From HXMU1420-13 sp965249965 (lineage in GTDB: Bacteria > Bacteroidota > Rhodothermia > Balneolales > Balneolaceae), in contig OZ252262.1 of NCBI GenBank assembly GCA_965249965.1, positions 310,001 through 374,000 on the forward strand: a DNA stretch of 64,000 nt. The letters run 5' to 3'. This document shows, one piece after another, positions 9,061-17,877 of this stretch; the first letter of the stretch is position 1; every line of letters begins with the position of its first letter. Position numbers and translations under genes: made by a program. The notes under the pieces were generated by a model. That model did not search any database. It was not told the DNA's origin and saw only the letters and a program-made list of their open reading frames with translations.

Positions 9061-9108
9061 AGCGAGTGAAATTGAGTCGCATCAATAATTCGTAGCCTAG
9101 ATCTTTTG

Positions 9109-9134
9109 GTACTTTTGCATCATGGCAAAAGTAC
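9109..9134. repeat. Perfect hairpin GTACTTTTGC / GCAAAAGTAC
   Basis: Ten-base arms with loop ATCATG. Each arm also carries TACTTTTG, a match to the TAnnTTTG -7 promoter element, on opposite strands. It could be a terminator, a repeat remnant or a pair of promoter elements; there is no T-run. Confidence 0.5.
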
Positions 9135-9477
9135 AAACCTCAATTAAGCGATTGGTTTTAAATATACTCCCTTTCGTCCCATTGGACCATCTTTTGTTCT
9201 AAGAACAAATAATGCAGAATCACAGACTGGAAGAATTGCATCGAAAAGATTGAACTCGATTAGGCTTAAAGGTTCAATTATTCAACCTCAGATGCGTTGG
9301 CACCTATGGTAAATTTTGAGCGTAAGACTATGTTTGTACTTTAGTAGTAAATCACTTTTCTTCAGAATATTCCTATTCTATAAAAGAAAAAGATGAATAA
9401 CACTTAAATATCAAACTGGGATATAATGAATAGAGATCAGCATATTTCAATGTTGTGTGTAATGCCGAAAAAACAAT

Positions 9478-10356
9478 ATGAGCGTAGCGACAAACTTTCA
9501 AACTTTTAATAATAGTCTTCTGATTAGCTCATCTACTCGTTCAACATATTCTACAAGATATTTGGCAATATGCAGAAGATTGAATTTGGACTTTTGGGGA
9601 TATGACCTGACATCAGGCGGTAAATATATTGGTTCATATGGTAGGAATACTGCAAACAGTTGGGTGAGCGATATAGATATGCTATTTGAACTTCCTTGGT
9701 CAACCTATACGACTTATAACAACTATCTTACGAATGGACAATCTGCTCTCCTACAAGCTGTGAAGAATTCCATTTCTACGACATATCCCAGCACCAATTT
9801 AAAAGGAGATGGACAGATTGTTTCCGTTTCTTTTAGCGACAACACAAAATTTGAAGTCCTGCCTGTTTTTAAAAACACAGATGGCTCATACACCTATGCA
9901 GATTCAAATGGTGGTGGAAGTTGGAAAAAAACAAATCCTGTTCCAGAAATAGAAGCTATTGCAAACGGAGACATTTTGTGTAATTCGAACCTTCGTAGAC
10001 TTTGTCGAATGGCTCGTTCTTGGAAGTACTTCAACAATGTTCCAATAAAAGGACTTCTTATTGATACGTTAGCCTATAGGTTTTTGACAAACTGGAGTAA
10101 TAAATACAAGTCTTATTTATTCTACGACTGGATGAGCAGAGATTTTTTTCAATACTTAAAAAATCAAAATAAAAATCAAACAATTTGGTACGCAGTTGGC
10201 AGTCTTCAAAACATCTACAACAGCGATAATTTTAGATACAAAGCAACAATAGCATATAATAAATCTTTAGAAGCAATTCAATATCAATCCGACAATATGG
10301 AATGGTCTTCTAAACAAAAATGGAGAGAAATATATGGATACAGATTCCCAGATTAA
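9478..10356 (+). CDS. SMODS-type CD-NTase (cyclic oligonucleotide synthase, CBASS-like)
   Basis: A 292-residue nucleotidyltransferase of the SMODS/CD-NTase class, the enzymes that make cyclic di- or trinucleotide alarm signals in CBASS anti-phage systems. The polymerase-beta core shows G52-S53 in GSYGRNT, the metal-binding pair D65/D67 in SDIDMLFEL and the third acidic residue E126 in KFEVLP, so the active site looks complete. The helical segment NLRRLCRMARSWKYF near residues 171-185 fits the OAS-like C-terminal lobe. No HORMA, TRIP13 or E1/E2 partner is nearby. The start chosen is ATG at 9478. The last 23 bases overlap the SLATT gene. Composition is visibly more A+T-rich than the flanking genes, consistent with acquisition. 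The nucleotide product cannot be read from the sequence. Confidence 0.88.
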   Translation: MSVATNFQTFNNSLLISSSTRSTYSTRYLAICRRLNLDFWGYDLTSGGKYIGSYGRNTANSWVSDIDMLFELPWSTYTTYNNYLTNGQSALLQAVKNSISTTYPSTNLKGDGQIVSVSFSDNTKFEVLPVFKNTDGSYTYADSNGGGSWKKTNPVPEIEAIANGDILCNSNLRRLCRMARSWKYFNNVPIKGLLIDTLAYRFLTNWSNKYKSYLFYDWMSRDFFQYLKNQNKNQTIWYAVGSLQNIYNSDNFRYKATIAYNKSLEAIQYQSDNMEWSSKQKWREIYGYRFPD

Positions 10357-10903
10357 CATATTGGAAGCACAAATTAGAGAGTGTTTTGGCAGAGTCGTTT
10401 GGACTCATAAAACACAAGAAAAATGTGCAGACATTATTTCCAAAAAACACAGTATCATAAAATATACTCAAATCGGATTATCCGCATTAACGACAACAGG
10501 AGTTTTAATAGCGGTTTTCGGTGATAATAAAACAATTGGAATTATCACAGCAATTCTTTCTGCGATACTTTTTGCAATAAATACTTATGTAAAAGGTCAC
10601 GATTTAGGAGAAATTGCACAAAAGCATTCTGATTCAGCATCTGACTTATGGAATGTTCGAGAAGAATATTTTTCCTTGCTAACTGACATAAAAGCTGGAA
10701 TAATTGAACTCGAAGAACTCACAGAAAAAAGAGATTCATTACAGGACAGATTGAGTAATATTTACAAAGGTTGTCCAAGAACGATAAATAAAGCTTACAA
10801 AGAAGCGACAAAGGCATTAAAGCTAAATGAGGAACTGACTTTATCTGACCAAGAGATTAATATGTTCTTACCTAATGAACTAAAGAAAAATATTGAACAA
10901 TAA
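10334..10903 (+). CDS. SLATT-domain two-helix membrane effector
   Basis: A 189-residue protein matching the SLATT (SMODS and SLOG-associating 2TM effector) layout: a short N-terminal helix, two adjacent membrane helices (about 43-63 and 66-84) joined by a tight DNKT turn, then a long cytosolic helical region rich in E, K and L. Known SLATT proteins are proposed pore-forming effectors triggered by nucleotide signals. The gene starts inside the CD-NTase gene (23-base overlap), the usual sign of co-translation of signal enzyme and effector. The model, from family knowledge, is that phage infection activates the synthase and its product opens this membrane protein, halting the cell. No separate sensor domain such as SAVED is visible. 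Confidence 0.85.
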   Translation: MDTDSQINILEAQIRECFGRVVWTHKTQEKCADIISKKHSIIKYTQIGLSALTTTGVLIAVFGDNKTIGIITAILSAILFAINTYVKGHDLGEIAQKHSDSASDLWNVREEYFSLLTDIKAGIIELEELTEKRDSLQDRLSNIYKGCPRTINKAYKEATKALKLNEELTLSDQEINMFLPNELKKNIEQ

Positions 10904-10915
10904 AGCACTACATAG

Positions 10916-11034
10916 AACAATGGCTATAAGTAATTGCTTGTTCCCGCTTACTTCTGAAAATCCTTTCGGATTTTTAGTTTCGCGTGTACTTGTAAAGTTT
11001 AGTACTAACCCTCGCTACTGCTCATAGCCAAACC
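10916..11034. repeat. Long foldable palindrome (attC-like or terminator) after the CBASS-like genes
   Basis: Outer arms GGCTATAAGTA (from 10922) and TACTGCTCATAGCC (11016-11029) pair imperfectly; a perfect inner hairpin AAAATCC-TTTC-GGATTTT lies at 10957-10974. The whole folds into a long stem with internal bulges, similar in plan to an integron attC site, and ends in CCAAACCGCTGG. The core boxes do not match GTTRRRY cleanly, so an integron origin is only suggestive. The inner hairpin with its T-run (10971-10975) could also end transcription of the SLATT gene. Confidence 0.5.
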
Positions 11035-11054
11035 GCTGGAAAAAATTCGCTACG

Positions 11055-11921
11055 CTATTCTGATTGAGAGACAGAATCTTCCTCTTCACCGAACTTAGAA
11101 CCTACCGGTGGGCGATATTTCTGAAATGGAATTTTGAGTAGATTAACTACATCATCATGTTCTTTAGGGTCCATGTGGGTGTCGATGCCGTACACCAATT
11201 CTTTGGTGTCATTTACTTGAGCAAACGTACCAAACACGCGATCCCAAATTGCAAAAATGTTACCATAATTGGTATCTGTGTATGGTTGGGTATAATGGTG
11301 ATGTACTTTATGCATGTAGGGCGTCACAAACACAAAGGAAAGTGCATTATCCAGCTTTTTAGGCATTTTAATATTCGCATGGTTGAAATGTGTAAAAGCA
11401 ACAGACATCGTTTGATAGAAAAACACAATCCAGATTGGAGCGCCTGTTATAAGTACACCAAAAATGGTAAACATCATTCTAAAAATTGCCTCTCCGGGAT
11501 GATGACGAAGACCGGTGGTTACATCCACGGTTGTATCGCTGTGATGAACTAAATGGAACTTCCACATGAATTTGATTTTATGCTCAACCCAGTGAACCAG
11601 ATACGCACCAAAAAAATCTAACAATAAAACACCCACAAGAATTTGCAACCAAATGGGCATAGATATCCAATTTAGTACCCCAAAACTATTGGCTGTAGCC
11701 CAGTCGGATGCTGCAAGTAACACACTTGCAAATATGAGCCCAATAATGAGAAAGAAAGTGGTTAAAAGTACATTAATCCCTGCGTGGCGAACTTTTCGAT
11801 AACTAAATGTAAATAGAGGGAAAACGCCTTCTATGATCCAAAAAAGTAAAATCCCGCCCACAAGAATTCCGGCTCTGAATGCCGAAGGGATATTTTCAAA
11901 AAATTCGATAAATGATTCCAT
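11055..11921 (-). CDS. Sterol desaturase / fatty acid hydroxylase superfamily protein
   Basis: An integral membrane di-iron oxygenase of about 288 residues. The histidine clusters HWVEH, HLVHHSD and HKVHHHY, plus FTHFNHANI, provide the eight or more iron ligands characteristic of the superfamily, between four or more hydrophobic segments. Members hydroxylate or desaturate lipids, carotenoids or sterols; the substrate here is unknown. The start is set at ATG 11921 (MESFIEFFENIP); the frame can be extended to a TTG at 11951, but that would run towards the terminator hairpin at 11956-11989. The gene faces the incoming CBASS-like island with its stop only 25 bases past the palindrome. Confidence 0.88.
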   Translation of the reverse strand: MESFIEFFENIPSAFRAGILVGGILLFWIIEGVFPLFTFSYRKVRHAGINVLLTTFFLIIGLIFASVLLAASDWATANSFGVLNWISMPIWLQILVGVLLLDFFGAYLVHWVEHKIKFMWKFHLVHHSDTTVDVTTGLRHHPGEAIFRMMFTIFGVLITGAPIWIVFFYQTMSVAFTHFNHANIKMPKKLDNALSFVFVTPYMHKVHHHYTQPYTDTNYGNIFAIWDRVFGTFAQVNDTKELVYGIDTHMDPKEHDDVVNLLKIPFQKYRPPVGSKFGEEEDSVSQSE

Positions 11922-11955
11922 AGTTCTATGATTTAGGCTCCAACCCTGCAAATAT

Positions 11956-11989
11956 AAAAAAACCTCGATTCGTTTGATGGAATCGAGGT
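11956..11989 (-). terminator. Rho-independent terminator of the VPS10/BNR gene
   Basis: ACCTCGATTC (11962-11971) and GAATCGAGGT (11980-11989) form a perfect 10-base stem with an 8-base loop. On the minus strand it is followed by seven T (A-run 11956-11962). It lies 133 bases past the stop at 12122. Confidence 0.8.
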
Positions 11990-12017
11990 CTTTTATCCAA
12001 ATTCTATGAAATGAGTC

Positions 12018-12109
12018 CTTCTCCTTGATAAGGAGAAGACAGATGAGGTCGAAATTAATTGTAGATGATTAATGACCCCAGCCCAGCCCTCCCCTTCATT
12101 AGGGGAGGG
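12018..12109. repeat. Two intergenic hairpins, CTTCTCCTT and CCCTCCCCT types
   Basis: CTTCTCCTT/AAGGAGAAG (12018-12038) and CCCTCCCCT/AGGGGAGGG (12087-12109) are perfect small hairpins in the 3' region of the VPS10-like gene. The look is of a dispersed REP-like intergenic element; copy number cannot be judged from one window. Confidence 0.5.
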
Positions 12110-12121
12110 AGCTCAAGGAAT

Positions 12122-15100
12122 TCATTTCTCTACCGTACTTATTTCTTTAAACGGCGTGAGTTCTGCTTCTTCGATAACCGACTGATACGCTGACCATTCA
12201 GTTTCAACAAAGCTATTTACTTCAGCAACTGCCTCATTTACTGCTTCTTCCGCTAATCGATATAGATTTTGTTCTGTTGAACCGGGTCCATCTAAATCAG
12301 CACGCATATATCTCATCGGTGCGAATAATCGCTCAAGAACGGTAATTGTAGGATCACTTGTGATCCCCTGACGTTCATCAATTTTTCCAAAGATCATATC
12401 CATCAATCCATCGATACTTTCTTTGGTTGATTTGTTGAGTTCCATAAGCTCATCCTTTTCGTCGCGCGGATCATTTTTTACCAAAGTCTCGTTCACTTCA
12501 ACAATAGATTTCGCATCACGAAGCAACACAACTGCATCATTGAGATAAGATCTCAAGTCCATCATTTGATCCATGAAGTCGGCTGTTGCCTGTAACGACG
12601 CCATGGGCATCTCGATTCGTGGATCAGGATGTACCGTCACCATCGTTGAATCGGCATAATCACCATAAGTGAATTTCACTTTATACGTTCCCGGTAATAC
12701 TGATGCTCCGCCAGGTTCTGAAGCGCCAGGTCTAGGCGCTCGTCGGTTAGGAGCTCTAACTCCTGCTCTATCAAGATTCCAGCTGGTTCTGTTTATTCCT
12801 GATTCCTGAGGGGTGCGTTCCAGAGTTCTAAGTTTTGTTCCTTCCTCGTCAAACACTTCGATTGTTAGCTTTACTTCCTTCTTGTCATCCCCGGTTCCTT
12901 CCACAAGGTCTTTGTTCACAGAATAAGTAAGCATGGCTCCAAATCCTCTGTTCTCACCCATGTACATTCCGTCTGCTGAGAAACGAGTTCCGGCTGCCTG
13001 TCTCCAATTAGCCAGATACGCATCCGGTGATGGGAATGCCTTGATTCCTTTTTCAAGTGCGTCGGCTCCATTTGCAGCTAATTCTCTGAGTGGACGAATA
13101 TCATCCATCACCCAGAAAGAGCGACCAAAGGTTGCAATCACTAAATCATGTTCCCGAGGATGAATCACCATGTCGTAGGTAGGGACCGTAGGATATTCAT
13201 TCGTCCATTTTGTCCAGTTTTCGCCCCCATCAATAGTAACGAATAGTCCGAACTCAGTGCCTACAAACATTAAGTTTGGTTCTACTAAATCCTGAATAAA
13301 TGAAAGCGCATAGCCTTCTACAGCCGAATCTTCCAGAATATTTTTCCATCGGCGGCCGTAGTCGTCGGTGTGTAACACAATTGGAGTCCAGTCACCACGA
13401 CGATAATCGTTCACTACTGCAAAAGCTTCCGCAGCGTTGAATGTTGACGCGTGAACCTGAGCAATGTAGCTATTCTCATTCACATCTCGTGGGAAGCGAG
13501 AAACATTGTCCCAGTTTTCGCCACCGTCGCGAGTAACATGAATCAGACCGTCATCCGAGCCAGTCCAGATTAAACCTTCTTCTATGGTGCTTGGAGTAAT
13601 TGCCAGTAACGTTGTATGGTTTTCAGCGCCGGTCGCATCCATAGTTAAACCACCGCTTTCGTGCTGTTTCTGCTTGGTAGTATCGTTGGTGGTTAAGTCC
13701 GGTGAAATAATTTCCCAGGTTTCACCTCGATCAGGCGAATAATGCACATATTGGCTACCAAAATAGATCCCGGTTTCATTATTTGGATCAAAATTAATGG
13801 GTGCATTCCAGTTCCATCTTAATACTTCACCTTCTGGATGAGTTGGCTTTACAAATCTTGCACTGCCCGATTCTCTGTCAACACGACCAACATTTCCTTG
13901 TTGAGACATCGCATACAAGTACCGTGGGTTGCTTGGATCAATCATTACATCAAAACCATCACCAAAAAATAATTCGTCCCAATAACCATTTCTGATTCCA
14001 CCACTTCTCCACACATAAGCGGGGCCTTCCCAGGATCCGTTATCCTGCATACCACCATACACGTTGTACGGTGTTTCCATATCAACTTCTACGTGGTAAA
14101 ATTGGCCGACAGGGATATTTTCTATAAATCTCCAGGTTTCGCCACCATCAAATGTGATGTTCAGACCACCATCATTTCCATTAATTAAAAACCCTGGATT
14201 GGTTGAGCTCAACCAAAATGCGTGATGATCCGGGTGGACCCAATTGTAGTACGGATATAAACTCTCGAATGACCGAGCGCCATCTTCACTTACCGAAAGA
14301 TAGGTGTACAAACTATACACTTTGTTTTCGTTAAAAGGATCTACATAAATTTCGGAGTAATAGAAGGGTCTATTTCCAACATCTTCATCCTCTGCCACAG
14401 TTTGGCGTAATTCCCAGGTATAACCACCGTCATTAGAGCGGTAAATCGCATTCTTAGTAGCTTCTACTAAAGCATACACTACTTTTGGATTACTTGGCGA
14501 AATTGCGATCCCCATTTTACCAAGCGGACCTTCAGGAAGACCGTCATCTGAAGTGACTTCTGTCCATGTATCTCCGCCATTATTTGTCATGTATAATCCA
14601 GAACCTTCACCGCCTGATTCAAAGAACCATGGTGATCGTTCAAATCGCCACATGGCTGCAAAGATCTTATTCGGATTTGTAGGATCCATCACCATATCGG
14701 CAATACCGGTACGATCGTTGTTGTAAAGGATTTTACTCCAAGTTTTACCCCCATCGGTGGTTTTGAAAACACCACGATCTTCGCTAGCTGCCCATGCATT
14801 TCCTTGAGCTCCCACATACACCGTGTTTGGGTCGTCTGGATGCACAATTATTCGATGGATATTGCGCGTATTTTCTAGTCCCATAAACTCAAAAGATCGC
14901 CCGCCATCAAGACTGCGATAAACACCTGCGCCGGCATTCGCACTATTTCTGGGATTGCCCTCACCGGTTCCAACCCAAACTATGTCCGGGCTATTTTGAT
15001 AAATATTGATGGCTCCAATACCTGCAGTTCCGTAATCCTCAAAAATTGGCTCCCAAGTAACTCCGCCAGATTCTGATTTCCAGATTCCGCCTGAAGCAGA

Positions 15101-15292
15101 ACCTGCATACATGATGTCTGGATTAGATTCTACAACATCAATGGCCGTAATTCTGCCACTCATACCGGCAGGCCCAATGTTACGTGGCTCAATGCCTTTC
15201 AGTAATTCCATATCCAGCTGTTGTGCAGTTACAGCAACAGATAAAACGAGAAGTAAAAGCCCTGTTAGCTTAAATCGTAGTATAGTTTTCAT
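12122..15292 (-). CDS. Secreted VPS10/BNR-repeat beta-propeller protein
   Basis: A large exported protein of about 1056 residues. Start is set at ATG 15292, giving the signal peptide MKTILRFKLTGLLLLVLSV...TAQ; a longer frame to 15352 would add 20 residues that read through the hairpin upstream. The first 750 residues hold many Asp-box/BNR repeats (SESGGVTWEP, KTTDGGKTWSK, TNNGGDTWTEV, TFDGGETWRF, TRDGGENWDN), which build sortilin/VPS10-like or glycosidase-like propellers. The C-terminal 250 residues include an Ig-like segment (GTYKVKFTYGDYADSTMVTV) and a helical end. Such proteins are annotated as exo-alpha-sialidase or glycosyl hydrolase, but no catalytic set was recognised, so a binding or processing role is equally likely. 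The metalloprotease gene lies just upstream. Confidence 0.85.
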   Translation of the reverse strand: MKTILRFKLTGLLLLVLSVAVTAQQLDMELLKGIEPRNIGPAGMSGRITAIDVVESNPDIMYAGSASGGIWKSESGGVTWEPIFEDYGTAGIGAINIYQNSPDIVWVGTGEGNPRNSANAGAGVYRSLDGGRSFEFMGLENTRNIHRIIVHPDDPNTVYVGAQGNAWAASEDRGVFKTTDGGKTWSKILYNNDRTGIADMVMDPTNPNKIFAAMWRFERSPWFFESGGEGSGLYMTNNGGDTWTEVTSDDGLPEGPLGKMGIAISPSNPKVVYALVEATKNAIYRSNDGGYTWELRQTVAEDEDVGNRPFYYSEIYVDPFNENKVYSLYTYLSVSEDGARSFESLYPYYNWVHPDHHAFWLSSTNPGFLINGNDGGLNITFDGGETWRFIENIPVGQFYHVEVDMETPYNVYGGMQDNGSWEGPAYVWRSGGIRNGYWDELFFGDGFDVMIDPSNPRYLYAMSQQGNVGRVDRESGSARFVKPTHPEGEVLRWNWNAPINFDPNNETGIYFGSQYVHYSPDRGETWEIISPDLTTNDTTKQKQHESGGLTMDATGAENHTTLLAITPSTIEEGLIWTGSDDGLIHVTRDGGENWDNVSRFPRDVNENSYIAQVHASTFNAAEAFAVVNDYRRGDWTPIVLHTDDYGRRWKNILEDSAVEGYALSFIQDLVEPNLMFVGTEFGLFVTIDGGENWTKWTNEYPTVPTYDMVIHPREHDLVIATFGRSFWVMDDIRPLRELAANGADALEKGIKAFPSPDAYLANWRQAAGTRFSADGMYMGENRGFGAMLTYSVNKDLVEGTGDDKKEVKLTIEVFDEEGTKLRTLERTPQESGINRTSWNLDRAGVRAPNRRAPRPGASEPGGASVLPGTYKVKFTYGDYADSTMVTVHPDPRIEMPMASLQATADFMDQMMDLRSYLNDAVVLLRDAKSIVEVNETLVKNDPRDEKDELMELNKSTKESIDGLMDMIFGKIDERQGITSDPTITVLERLFAPMRYMRADLDGPGSTEQNLYRLAEEAVNEAVAEVNSFVETEWSAYQSVIEEAELTPFKEISTVEK

Positions 15293-15316
15293 TTCGTTTT
15301 CTTTAGTTGATGAGAT

Positions 15317-15346
15317 AAAAAAAGATGGCATGTTTCCATGCCATCT
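15317..15346 (-). terminator. Terminator between the metalloprotease and VPS10/BNR genes
   Basis: AGATGGCATG and CATGCCATCT form a perfect 10-base stem with loop TTTC (15323-15346), followed on the minus strand by a seven-T run. It ends the metalloprotease transcript 15 bases after its stop and lies only 25 bases before the VPS10-like start codon, so it might also act as an attenuator. Confidence 0.8.
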
Positions 15347-15360
15347 TCGCAAATATTTGA

Positions 15361-17877
15361 TTAATCGTCGATGGCCAGCAGCTCATCGATACGATGTCGG
15401 GCATCTTCTAGATGTGTTCTTGTTGAACGATCAATAGTGCCTGAATTAATTCGATTATTGATATCTCGTCGTAAAATATTTAGTTGATTTCTTACGATCG
15501 GTCGGATATCTGATTGGCTTACGTCAACAGGAGTATAGTCGAAGAAACTTCTGAATGCAGATGGTACTGGCGTTACTTCATCATTCAGCAAATCTTCCAT
15601 TTCTTCAATATATGCACGCTGAAGAGCTCTACGGTGCACATCAATATTTCTATTTGCACGAAGCTCACTAAAAATTCCATTTCGGATGTCGTCCATCATT
15701 TCAAATGGGGTGTATGAATCGCCACCAGATCTTCTTTCCCACTCAATTAAACGAGCAATTCTTTGCGGGTCGGTAAGATTGGCAAGTACACCACGCTGCG
15801 CACCACGGAACGTTTCTACTGTTGAGTAGCGATTGATCAGATCAAAGATTTCTTGATTGTACGCCCAAGTTGGTGATGAAAATGCATGACGCATTAAAAA
15901 CTCCATCGCACGGCGCTGATCATCTTCAGAAACTGGCATATAAACTACCCCTTCCTGATCTGCAGTTTTGTGATCTTCATACACACCGCCAACATATGCT
16001 GTTACATGGCCCATATATCGTCTCCATTGTCCGATAATCTGACCATACAATTCTCCCAAATCATCATAATCTTCGCCGTCCATAGTGGTCCAGTCGATTA
16101 GATTTTCTGTGATAACCTGAAGGTTCGCAAGACCTAATTCACTTGCGTTCATTGCGTCATCACCAATAGCCTCAGTTTGTGATCGTGGATCAGCTGGTGC
16201 ACCTGCTTTCTGAGCGCCAAAGAAATAAACCGGATCATCAGCACGCTCAACAATCCATTCATTCAATGTTTCTTTTTCATCGTCTGCTTCTTCCACATCA
16301 GGGAACCAAGTGTAGCCCCACTGGATTGACCATAAATCATACTCACCAATTTGTGGGTAAAATTGAGTTACGCCATCACCAGGCTGCGCGATGTAATTGA
16401 ACCGTGCATAATCCATAATTGATGGTGCTGTACCATGCGTAGAAGTAAATTCAGGATCACGTAATTGTTCAACGGTATAACCTACGCTAGAACCCATGTT
16501 ATGTGGTAATCCTAAAGTATGCCCTACTTCATGTGCCATTACAAAACGTAGCATTTCACCCATCACATCATCATCCATTTTAGGTTGACGTGCAGCTGGA
16601 TTTGCTGCGGCTGTTTGAACAAATAACCAGTTTCTTAGCAAATTCTGAATATTGTGATACCAAAGAATATCACTTTCTAAAATTTGACCGGAGCGAGGGT
16701 CATGTACGTGTGGACCCTGTGCATTCTGAATTGGATTGGTGATGTAACGCATGGTTGAATAACGAACATCTTCCGGGCTAAACTCTGGGTCTTCTTCGGG
16801 AGTTGGAGCAGCCTTACCAATAATTGCGTTCTTGAAACCGGCAGCTTCGAAAGCAACTTGCCAGTCGTTTATTCCCTGAATTAAATATGGGATCCATTTG
16901 TCTGGAGTCGCTGGATCGAGATAGTAGATAATTGGATTTTCAGGCTCTACTAATTCGCCTCTTAAATAAGCTTCTTTGTCTTTTGGTACCAGATTATAGC
17001 GAGTGATATAACGCATGTTTGCGGCACGATGCTCTTCGGAAGAATAATCGTACTGGGCAATAGAAAAATATCCAACGCGCTCATCGTAATTTCTTGGAAC
17101 CACCGGTTCTTCGGGCAGCAAAATCATAGACTGATTCACTTCTAACGAAATAGTCCCGGTAACGGCATCTGCTGGTGGGTTCGAAGCCTCGTACGTTAAC
17201 ACATGGCGAACTTCAAGATTCTCTGGATAACTGGCCATTCTTTCGATAAAACTTCTGCTGCCATCTAACCGGCGAACCTGGAAGTTTCTGCGTTGTCCTG
17301 CAGACATACCACTTAAGAGGGGTATATCGGTGGTAAATAACTTAGTTGCCTCAACTAACAAACCGGTAGAGTCTGTTGCATCTGCTTCGATATCGAATGA
17401 GTAAACAACGGGCTCGAAATTGTTATTTACTACAGAACGGTAAATGGGATCGTCTTCGTCAGCAACACTTGAAAAGGAAACATGGCGTAATTTGATCGCA
17501 TCTTCTTTGCGTTGGAAGCGGATCACTTGTTGTGCTCTTGCTTTCTGGCCAGCGCCACCAAAGCTAAAGTTTTCAGTTGAGCCGGAAACTCGTGTTACCA
17601 GTAGAATTTCTCGTTCCAACATTTCATTAGGAATTTCGAAATAGTATTTGTCATCTACTTTGTGAACATTAAATACACCTTCATCCGATTCGGCTTCATC
17701 GGTTACAATTTCACTAAATGATTTCATTTCATCGCCACCGCCACCTCGGCGTGGAGAATTTTGTGCGGTATTGCCGCTTGCAGCTGTGGATTGGGCAGTT
17801 TTACATCCCGTAATAACTAACACACTGCATAGTAAAAGGGATAGAATTTTCCCTGATCTCAGTATTCCGTTCTTCAT
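15361..17877 (-). CDS. Zinc-dependent metalloprotease lipoprotein (DUF5117/DUF4953 type)
   Basis: An 838-residue exported metallopeptidase. The N-terminus has a lipoprotein signal with lipobox VITGC (Cys at about residue 25). The zinc-binding motif HEVGHTLGLPHN (HExxHxxGxxH) is near residue 450, preceded by the DUF5117-like region and followed by a long helical domain corresponding to DUF4953. It is therefore a metzincin-like protease, probably anchored on the cell surface or outer membrane. Substrates are unknown; the neighbouring VPS10/BNR protein, in the same direction 68 bases downstream, may be a partner or may simply share export. A Gly-rich patch (RRGGGGDE) follows the lipobox as a linker. 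Confidence 0.88.
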   Translation of the reverse strand: MKNGILRSGKILSLLLCSVLVITGCKTAQSTAASGNTAQNSPRRGGGGDEMKSFSEIVTDEAESDEGVFNVHKVDDKYYFEIPNEMLEREILLVTRVSGSTENFSFGGAGQKARAQQVIRFQRKEDAIKLRHVSFSSVADEDDPIYRSVVNNNFEPVVYSFDIEADATDSTGLLVEATKLFTTDIPLLSGMSAGQRRNFQVRRLDGSRSFIERMASYPENLEVRHVLTYEASNPPADAVTGTISLEVNQSMILLPEEPVVPRNYDERVGYFSIAQYDYSSEEHRAANMRYITRYNLVPKDKEAYLRGELVEPENPIIYYLDPATPDKWIPYLIQGINDWQVAFEAAGFKNAIIGKAAPTPEEDPEFSPEDVRYSTMRYITNPIQNAQGPHVHDPRSGQILESDILWYHNIQNLLRNWLFVQTAAANPAARQPKMDDDVMGEMLRFVMAHEVGHTLGLPHNMGSSVGYTVEQLRDPEFTSTHGTAPSIMDYARFNYIAQPGDGVTQFYPQIGEYDLWSIQWGYTWFPDVEEADDEKETLNEWIVERADDPVYFFGAQKAGAPADPRSQTEAIGDDAMNASELGLANLQVITENLIDWTTMDGEDYDDLGELYGQIIGQWRRYMGHVTAYVGGVYEDHKTADQEGVVYMPVSEDDQRRAMEFLMRHAFSSPTWAYNQEIFDLINRYSTVETFRGAQRGVLANLTDPQRIARLIEWERRSGGDSYTPFEMMDDIRNGIFSELRANRNIDVHRRALQRAYIEEMEDLLNDEVTPVPSAFRSFFDYTPVDVSQSDIRPIVRNQLNILRRDINNRINSGTIDRSTRTHLEDARHRIDELLAIDD

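Larger units (their letters stand above)
8783..9477. other. About 700-base region without a convincing gene, left flank of the defence module
   Basis: No frame here has the length or composition expected of a gene; the longest candidate, ATG at 8927, gives only 28 codons. The stretch holds an 11-base inverted repeat (8994-9004 with 9050-9060), a perfect 10-base hairpin at 9109-9134 and a tract near 8800 that looks like a short intergenic repeat (CCTTCGG...CAGGATGAC). It may be remnants of earlier insertions. Promoter signals for the nucleotidyltransferase gene must lie at its right end, but none stands out. Confidence 0.5.

Noticed and set aside
11157..11552. 131-residue plus-strand frame inside the sterol-desaturase gene
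   Set aside because: Its sequence has no family pattern and it lies antisense to a well-supported gene.
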